Origin: Acanthochlamys bracteata
Lineage: Eukaryota; Streptophyta; Magnoliopsida; Pandanales; Velloziaceae
Reading direction: 5' to 3'
DNA: 64,000 nt
Assembly (NCBI GenBank): GCA_019914995.1
Contig: CM034138.1
Span: 6,888,535-6,952,534 of the forward strand
Part shown: positions 57,448-64,000 of the stretch, piece by piece
How the letters are laid out: each line of letters opens with the position of its first letter
How positions within the stretch are numbered: the first letter of the stretch is position 1
Translations under genes and position numbers: made by a program
The notes under the pieces: generated by a model
What the model saw: the letters and a program-made list of their open reading frames with translations, nothing else
Database searches by the model: none
What the model was told of the DNA's origin: nothing

Positions 57448-59214
57448 CTACCAAAAGTCTCTACAAGAGCATGATCCATCTCTAAAATGGTGGAACCTGC
57501 TCTTGTCTCTCATCACAATCTCCCTGGCCAAGGCCAAAGAGATGTGCTTGCAGAAGCTGTGACAATCGCTGCAAATCCTCAAGTTCTTTATCACCCTCAA
57601 AGGCTCCCGAGAGCCTGACTTGATGAGGCTGAAAGCAAGTGCTAGCCTCTCGCTGTGGGTTTGCAGAGCAGCTTCCTTCTCTTCTGTCTCCAGATCGTGC
57701 AATGCGACACTGGTCTCTGGCAAGTAGCCAACGCCTGTTGCCAAGCTTGTGAGTTCTTCGAGTTTCTTGTAAATCTCTTTTGAATGCGAAAGGGAGCCCT
57801 CGTAGAAGACATGGACCTCACTGTCCATCTCCACAGAACTATAAGCAGCTAGTTTCTTCACATTGGATGCTTTCATTCTCTCCCTAACCTGCTCAACGCA
57901 ATCCCACCTTCCTGAGAGTGCGTATATGTTGGAGAGAAGCACACCATAAGACGGAATATTAGAAGCTAGTCTGAGGAGTTCATCGGCCGCAACTTGACCA
58001 AGCTCTAGATTGCGAAATTTGGTGCATGCGCCAAGTAGAGCTCCCCATACTGCAGCGTCTGGCTCCATCGGCATCCCTCTTATCAGTTGGTGCGCTTCTT
58101 CAAGCTGGCCTGACCGAGCCAACATGTCGACCATGGCGGTGTAATGCTCGAGATCTGGAGCAGCGATGCTGAGGAAGTGCTCCTTCCCCTGGCTCACCAA
58201 ACCTGCATGGCTGCACGCCAAGAGCACTGCAAGCATTGTGACGTTGTTTGGTCCCACTCCATCGTTCATCATTCTCGAGTAGAACTCCAGAGCGGCATTG
58301 CTGTACCCGTTGATCGCGTAGCCACCAATCATTGCACTCCACGATACCAGATTTTTTCTGTGGCGCAATTCATCAAACACTTTGCAGGCTTCAGTTACGC
58401 ACCCGCATTTGACATACATGTCAATCAACGCGTTCTCCAAAACAACATTCGGCAGCATTTCATCATTCATAATTCTGCAATGGATCCTCTTCCCTATTTG
58501 CAGGCAACCAAGCTGAGCACAAGCAGAGAGAACACTAGAAAGTGTGAAGGCATCAGGCTCCACATTGCTGGAATCATCAAGCTCCATGCTGCGGAAGAAT
58601 GCGAGCGCTTTGTCAGCGCGGCCGGTCTGCGCATGGGCACTGATGATCGCGTTCCAAGCTATAACATCACGGTCCTCTCCACGGATTTCGTTGAACACTC
58701 TATCCGGTGAGAACTCATCTTCATCAATAAAGCGAGCATACATGGCAGCGAGCTCGGTTAGTGCAATAGTACTACTGCTGTTGGAAACCAAGCGGTGCTT
58801 GATAAACAACGCATGCGCCGCAGCGCCTCCGCGAGCGTTGAGCAGCTGAGCGCACGCCCGAAAGACGAAAGGGAATGTGAACTCGTCGGGACGGATCGAC
58901 AACCGGTGCATGCTAAAATAAAGAGCGAGAGCTTCAGAAGGGTTGTTTCTGGTGCTTGAAGAGTAAAAGCGGATGAGAGTGTTCCAGAGGAACGGGCGCG
59001 GGCGGTGCATTGCGTTGAAGAGAGAACGCGCATAGGCAGCGCCATCGGGGACGGCGAGAGAGAGGAGGAGGAGGCGAGTGAGGAGGGAGTTTTTGATGGA
59101 GAAGCCGGTTGTGAGAAGGAGAGCGTGGGTCTGCCGGAGATGGGCAAATCGAGTGCAGCGGCGGATGGCGGCAGTGAAGCCGGCTTTCGTCGTTGGAGCT
59201 GCAGCGCCGGGCAT
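57448..59214 (-). CDS. DYW-class pentatricopeptide-repeat RNA-editing factor
   Basis: An intronless 588-aa protein. After a short N-terminus it has a series of PLS-type PPR motifs (for example PFLWNTLIRFY, VIAWNAIISAHAQTGRADKA, LVSWSAMIGGYAINGYSNAA). E/E+ motifs follow (DAAVWGALLGACTKFRNLEL; YVLL-like SYGVLLSNIYALSGRWD) and then a DYW deaminase-like domain with HSERLALAF (HxE), CSDCH (CxxCH) and a final CSCRDFW. The domain thus keeps the zinc-binding and catalytic signatures, although the last triplet is DFW instead of DYW. The family performs site-specific C-to-U editing of chloroplast or mitochondrial transcripts. The target site is unknown, and no transit peptide could be judged with confidence. 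The predicted ATG directly abuts a MITE, so the native start may lie elsewhere. Confidence 0.9.
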   Translation of the reverse strand: MPGAAAPTTKAGFTAAIRRCTRFAHLRQTHALLLTTGFSIKNSLLTRLLLLSLAVPDGAAYARSLFNAMHRPRPFLWNTLIRFYSSSTRNNPSEALALYFSMHRLSIRPDEFTFPFVFRACAQLLNARGGAAAHALFIKHRLVSNSSSTIALTELAAMYARFIDEDEFSPDRVFNEIRGEDRDVIAWNAIISAHAQTGRADKALAFFRSMELDDSSNVEPDAFTLSSVLSACAQLGCLQIGKRIHCRIMNDEMLPNVVLENALIDMYVKCGCVTEACKVFDELRHRKNLVSWSAMIGGYAINGYSNAALEFYSRMMNDGVGPNNVTMLAVLLACSHAGLVSQGKEHFLSIAAPDLEHYTAMVDMLARSGQLEEAHQLIRGMPMEPDAAVWGALLGACTKFRNLELGQVAADELLRLASNIPSYGVLLSNIYALSGRWDCVEQVRERMKASNVKKLAAYSSVEMDSEVHVFYEGSLSHSKEIYKKLEELTSLATGVGYLPETSVALHDLETEEKEAALQTHSERLALAFSLIKSGSREPLRVIKNLRICSDCHSFCKHISLALAREIVMRDKSRFHHFRDGSCSCRDFW

Positions 59215-59217
59215 TAA

Positions 59218-59477
59218 GGGCGTGTTTACCTAGGGGGTGGAAGTGGAGTTTTGGGGGAAGTGGAGTTTTTAAGAAATAAATTTAAAAAATAAAATAAAAA
59301 ATAAAAAATATTTAATAAAAAATAAAATTTTATATTAATTATATATTTTTAGTAAGTTTTAAATTTGAATTTTTAAAAAAATTTTATTGATAAAAAAATT
59401 TATTTTAATTTTTATAAGTATTTATGTAAAATTTGAGTTTAAAGGAAGTGGAGTTTAGGGGTGTTGGTAAACACCCC
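59218..59477. mobile_element. Tourist-like MITE at the PPR start codon
   Basis: Ends GGGCGTGTTTACC (from 59218) and inverse GGGGTGTTTACC (to 59477). Flanks are TAA (59215-59217) and TGA (59478-59480), a near match to a TWA target duplication. The element starts 3 bp upstream of the PPR ATG, so the transcript leader would have to come from the MITE or its far side. Confidence 0.65.
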
Positions 59478-59479
59478 TG

Positions 59480-60680
59480 AGCATCGTAAAGAAAGAAACA
59501 AAGTTACTCAACGGTATGAACTCATCAGGTTTGTAAATGCTGCATTTTAAAATTTTATTTGGACTCGCGATATAAAAAACTAATAAATCAAGTAAATAAT
59601 TTCTCACGAACCCCTCCACAGAAAAAAAGGGTTGTAATAAGTTTAAATTTCACTACGTCAAATTTTAATTACGGGACTGTTTAGATTGAGAGTTCATAAT
59701 AAGAGCAATATAAAATAAAAGAATCAATTCTCATTTCTTGATTTTTTTTATACTGAAAAATAAAAATAAAACAAATAAAAAAATATACTGATATGACTTG
59801 TAGTAGTACTGCAAGTGCAAGCTATATCACCAACTACTGCGACAATGAAAATTTAAAATCATTCACTTTTGGCTTGAGTTATATAAAGAGATATTCTATA
59901 AAGCACATTTTAGATTTTTATAAAATTATTTTTACTTATTTTATTTTCAGTTATTAAATAAAAATAATTATTTATTTTTTATTATTTTTATTAGACGCTG
60001 TCTTACGGTGCTTATCATTTCTTTTTTATTATAATTTTTTATTATATATTTTTTATATATTTTGTGAATTTTTTTAAATTTAAAAAATATAAAAAAATTA
60101 TTATTATTTATTTATTAATTCTTTTGACATAAAAAAATAAAGCTTATTTTTAAAAAAAATTTAAGATACTTTTAGTTTGAAAAAACTTATTTGTAAAAAC
60201 ACTCCCAAACATTTCTTAATATAATCCAAAACTCCCCAAATATTTTTTAATATATTCAAACAAAACATGGTAAATTATTATTCTTTACTATCATCTTTAT
60301 TCTAATACTCTACTCATATTTATTATTCTTTTTATTTACTCTTATTTATTATTTTTTCTACCAAACATATCCTTAATGTATTTACACCTTTCCTGAAATC
60401 TTTATTATTTTGATTACAGTTTTGAAAGAAACTAGTAGCTGTAAGTTCTTCGATAATTTTGGTCCATAAAGATTTTATTTTGGTTCAGCAGTACAGTTGA
60501 TTCTTGAGAGAACCTTTTCCACATACCCATTCAAAATTGTCCATATTCTTTCAGTACTACTGTATTAAAAGAACGGCTAGCATTATTAAGAGGATAAAAA
60601 CCAGCCTATTCCTTTTCCACATTCTCAGGTAATCAATTGACAGAAAAACAAAGAGGCATCAACTTGAAATGCCTTTACTC
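59480..60680. other. AT-rich spacer with MITE-like block
   Basis: No gene. About 60000-60225 is an AT-rich MITE-like block (left GCTGTCTTACGGTGCTTATC, right ...AAACACTCCCAAACATTTC). Confidence 0.35.
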
Positions 60681-60686
60681 TTTATT
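60681..60686 (-). terminator. polyadenylation signal of the beta-glucosidase gene
   Basis: Minus-strand AATAAA about 95 bp past the stop codon at 60778. Confidence 0.45.
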
Positions 60687-60777
60687 CTTTGAGCAGCATA
60701 ACAGAACTAACAAGGGCATATAACTTGATGCTCTTTGGTACAATGCCGATACTTATTCCATATTTCGTACTAGATTT

Positions 60778-63700
60778 CTAGTGCTTGCTTTTGCGGAGCC
60801 ACTGGCTGAACCACAAAGCGGACATCTTCGGGTACCGCTTGAGCGTCTTGAAGTCGACGTAGACGAGACCAAACCTTGATGTGTAGCCTGATCTCCATTC
60901 AAAGTTGTCAAGCAAAGACCAAGCAAAGTAGCCAATCACGTTGGCTCCGTCGTCAATGGCCTTCTTCAGTTCTGTTATATAACTCCTGTAGTAGTTCAAC
61001 CTCGTTGTGTCATGCACTCCAACGGAAAGACTAACGTTCCCTGGATCATCCATTCCTGTATAAAATTATATATATCCTTTCTGAATGTTAGTATTGGAAA
61101 TAGGTATAGCATGTTGCTTTGCATTTAGCTATAGAAACTTCACAAACTCGAAGAAACTTAAGTCCCACATGGAGATTTGGGAGAACTTTTCTCTGATTTT
61201 GAACCTATTTGCGCCTATAACTTGCCCCATTCTCATAGCGGTAGAATTACTCAGCCTTAATATTTCAATATTGTAAGTATCTTAGGATCATGAAATCGTA
61301 AGAGTTTCACAAAATGCTCGAGAAGACATCTAAACAATGAATCTGAAAGTTCTTACCATTTTCAGATAGGATCACAGTGGGATTACCATAGTGCTCCTTG
61401 ACATAAGTCACAGCTTTGTACATCCCCCATGGAACAATATAAAGCCACTCAGAATTTGCCTGCAAAAGTTATCCAACCGATTATAACTCAGGAATCAGTT
61501 TTAACATTCTCACTCCTACAAATGTTAAAGAACAGCTTCGCAGACGCTTAATACCATACCCGTGGTCCAATAGGCACACCATTCCGAGCATCTGCACCAT
61601 CGAGTAGATTCCATTAGGAGAAGAAACATACGTGATTGTATAATCCATGTCTACAAATCATTGAAATTTCATTCTGTCATCTATATGGAAAACTTACATG
61701 CGAATCCAGCATTCCAATCTGCTTGGTAACTTGTTGGTGCCTGCTGTGGCAGATGAGGATCATACATGTAGTACGCAGTGTACTGATTGATGCCAACATA
61801 GTCTATTGATCCTTTCACTAGTTTGACTTCTGCAGTTGTGAACTTTGGAAGCCTGTCTTTTACAATTTTCTGCATCAACTTGGGGTACTCGCCGTAGATA
61901 ACAGGGTGAAGAAACCTGTAAATAGTGTAAGACGTAAACATTGAGAATATCTTCCTTAAGTATATATTTGAACATTCGACAGTAGATCTCATGGCAATTA
62001 CCATCCCACATGAAAGTCCCTCGCTCTTTGAGCTGCTGCTTGGTCAGCTCTTGAACTTGTGAGAGGTTCGTACCAAACGAAATCCAACAAAATCCCAATC
62101 CTGCCTTTCTGTTTCACCTGTTCAGTATAAAAGTTTACATTCAGTTTTCGATACAAATATTTTGAAGCAAAAACTATATACCTGGTAATTCAAAAGTGTT
62201 AATTGTTTTACCTGATACTTTTCACGGTACCGTTGAACTGCAGCAGCATGGGATAAGATCAGATGATGGGCGACTATGTAAGGCTCCGTTGTGGAATTTC
62301 CAGCAGCACACTTGCTGCACCTTCCAGGGGCAAATTGACCGTTGTCATAACCAAGAGCTGCTACTACCCGAGGTTCATTGAATGTCATCCAATTCTTGAC
62401 TCTATCGCCAAATGTCTTGAAACAAAATTCAGCATAGTCAGCGTAATCTTTCCTGCATTCCAAGGAACGACTCGGCCAAATAAGTAGTAGCAAAACTATA
62501 TATGAATTAGAAACTTATAAGGACAATAAATATAAATTACTTAGTGTTTGGTCATGAAAAACTCACACGACTTTGGGGCTTAATAAGCCTAAGTACTCCT
62601 TCTCAAGTGCTTCAGGGAGATCGTAGTGGTAAAGATTCGCATACGGAGTAATATCTAAGCACAGATAAGACATTTTGAATTAGCATACACGGGCATTGTC
62701 CCCTAATCTAAAAATGTGCAAATTTTATGGTAAGGTGTCATGAACCTTGTTTGATCATGTAGTCGATCAGCCTGTTGTAGTACTCTACACCTTTCCAATT
62801 GATCTTCCCCTTCCCCTCTTCATTCAAGTGAACAAATTGTAGGCATATCGTCAAGTGTGGATTAAATTTTGAACTTTGTGTCGAACGCAATGATTAAGTA
62901 GCTACTGTGCAACAATATATTCAAGTGCATCTTGAATGGAAGTTGAAACGTTCTCAAGAAATACGGTATTCGTATAGTGGAGCACTTACTTGGGAAGATA
63001 CGGGACCATGAGATGGAAAATCGGTACGCATCAAAATTCATTTTCTTCATGATACCTATATCTTCCTACGCATTAAAAACAACAGGAAACGCAATTGCAG
63101 AAAGTCAGATAACATAATTTTCCCTGACTAGCTGGTTTCAATAGTCCATAACAATACATCAACAAAAAGCTTGTATTGCAAAAGTTTGTCATTGTAGAAG
63201 TAAAGCATCTACTTTATTTTATTCCTAAAGTTTTGCTGTTCAATTATAAGAAGAACGCATAGCATAAACAGTGAGAATCAAGGTATCTCTTTCTTTTTTA
63301 AAAGAACACTTATCTCACCTTGTATCTATGGTACTCATCGACCGTAACATCTGCCGTGGCGTTGTTAGCAATTATCCCTGCAAAAATATTCCACCGTGAC
63401 CAACTTAAAAGATTGTTGTAAAAACCGATTGGCAACGAGAGGAATGAATCCAAATTTTTATGAATATCGTGGAACTAAAATTTTCTTAACATCCACCAAA
63501 ATGAAGTAATTAATTAACCAGTAACAATTGTTAAGGAAAAAAAAAAGTAACTCTACTGTAGATCAACTGCATATGTAGCTTACATTCTCAAAACAAATAA
63601 AATGGCCAAGAAGAAGAAAACATGCCTGGAGTTTGTATGAAAGCATCCCAAATGCTAGGACCTCGGCCGTCCTTGTGCGCCATGCCTTCAACTTGGTAAG

Positions 63701-63863
63701 CAGACGCCGCCGTGCCGAAGACGAAGCCTGCCGGAAATGCGGCACGGCTAAGACCACCCGTGTCCATCTTCGACGGGCTACCAGTTGCTACCATTGCATA
63801 CAGCAATAGCAGCAGTGTTGGTAGATGGCGTGCACTGTGAGGAAGAAAATCAGCGGTTGCCAT
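60778..63863 (-). CDS. GH1 beta-glucosidase, secreted
   Basis: Eleven exons on the minus strand: 63863-63626, 63377-63319, 63065-62990, 62817-62746, 62654-62567, 62452-62212, 62117-62002, 61915-61698, 61591-61560, 61459-61357, 61055-60778. Phases agree, giving 506 aa. The N-terminus is a signal peptide ([15 protein letters not shown]). Family 1 landmarks are [40 protein letters not shown] with acid/base Glu204, [18 protein letters not shown] with nucleophile Glu413, and [20 protein letters not shown]. These enzymes remove glucose from beta-glucosides such as hydroxynitrile, phenolic or hormone conjugates, or from oligosaccharides; the substrate here is unknown. Nearest resemblance is to the rice Os3BGlu6-type group. 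An upstream in-frame GTG (63899) was not used as start. Intron 1 uses a GC donor. Confidence 0.92.
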
Positions 63864-63926
63864 GACTGCTCTGCTCTCTGCAGAGTTCGTGAGTGACACT
63901 GGAGCTTTGCTTTTGAAGCGATCAGA

Positions 63927-63936
63927 TTTATATATA
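63927..63936 (-). promoter_or_regulatory. TATA box of the beta-glucosidase gene
   Basis: Minus-strand TATATATAAA about 65 bp upstream of ATG 63863, in the context CACTATATATAAATC. The spacing allows a leader of about 35 nt. Confidence 0.6.
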
Positions 63937-64000
63937 GTGAAATGATCCAGTGTGCTTCCTATATGGCTCTGATTTTTTCATGATACCTTACTTCATTTTA

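Noticed and set aside
58144..58710. 188-codon plus-strand ORF
   Set aside because: Antisense shadow of the GC-richer PPR gene, which has a full set of recognisable motifs on the minus strand.
1..64000. tRNA genes, rRNA, CRISPR arrays
   Set aside because: I looked for GGTTCGAATCC-type B boxes and regular spaced repeats. The few TTCGAATC hits fall in transposon-like sequence without cloverleaf arms, and the tandem repeats found are directly adjoining, not spacer-separated.

Overview
The window is nuclear DNA of a flowering plant. It holds plant-only or typically plant gene families (DYW-class pentatricopeptide protein, THA8-like short PPR protein, GH1 beta-glucosidase with many small introns, PQBP1-like WW protein, MPDU1 homologue). 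It has AT-rich introns and spacers and many class II DNA transposons (PIF/Harbinger, Mutator-like, hAT, MITEs). I could not fix the species or decide between monocot and dicot. No tRNA, rRNA, CRISPR or organellar segment was recognised.

Layout. 1-5.6 kb: a head-to-tail cluster of a small Cys-rich, single-membrane-span protein gene (73-80 aa), with three intact copies (810, 2807, 4201) and two decayed copies (3541, 5363). Copy 2 has a dense set of ACGT-core promoter elements. 5.6-9.2 kb: spacer with a CT microsatellite and AT-rich repeats. 9.2-11.1 kb: two-exon THA8-like short PPR gene (+). 11.1-14.3 kb: AT-rich MITE-type DNA. 14.3-20.6 kb: a decayed two-gene PIF/Harbinger transposon (DDE transposase plus Myb/SANT-like partner) and a 55-bp tandem repeat. 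20.9-21.9 kb: two-exon gene of unknown function (-), with a MITE just upstream. 23.3-25.5 kb: five-exon J-domain gene (-) with two Tourist-like MITEs in its introns. 26.6-31.6 kb: a 5.0-kb Mutator-like element with giant terminal inverted repeats of about 1.88 kb around the 3' part of a FAR1/FRS-type transposase gene, inserted in a (TA)n tract. 31.7-35.2 kb: repeats, including Tourist-like MITEs and a hAT element with an 8-bp target duplication. 35.4-47.5 kb: 14-coding-exon PQBP1-like gene (+) with an upstream ORF and long introns. 47.5-51.3 kb: repeats. 51.4-56.5 kb: eight-exon MPDU1 homologue (+). 57.4-59.2 kb: intronless DYW-class PPR gene (-) with a MITE touching its start codon. 60.8-63.9 kb: eleven-exon GH1 beta-glucosidase (-) with one GC-AG intron.

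The genes do not form an operon or one pathway. They cover organelle RNA processing and editing (two PPR genes), nuclear splicing (PQBP1), ER glycosylation (MPDU1), proteostasis (J protein) and glycoside hydrolysis. I found no clearly new multi-gene system. The best candidates for a second look are the small Cys/TM gene array, the giant-TIR Mutator element, and two genes whose 5' ends coincide with MITE insertions. Exon borders were placed by hand from splice consensus, reading phase and family resemblance.
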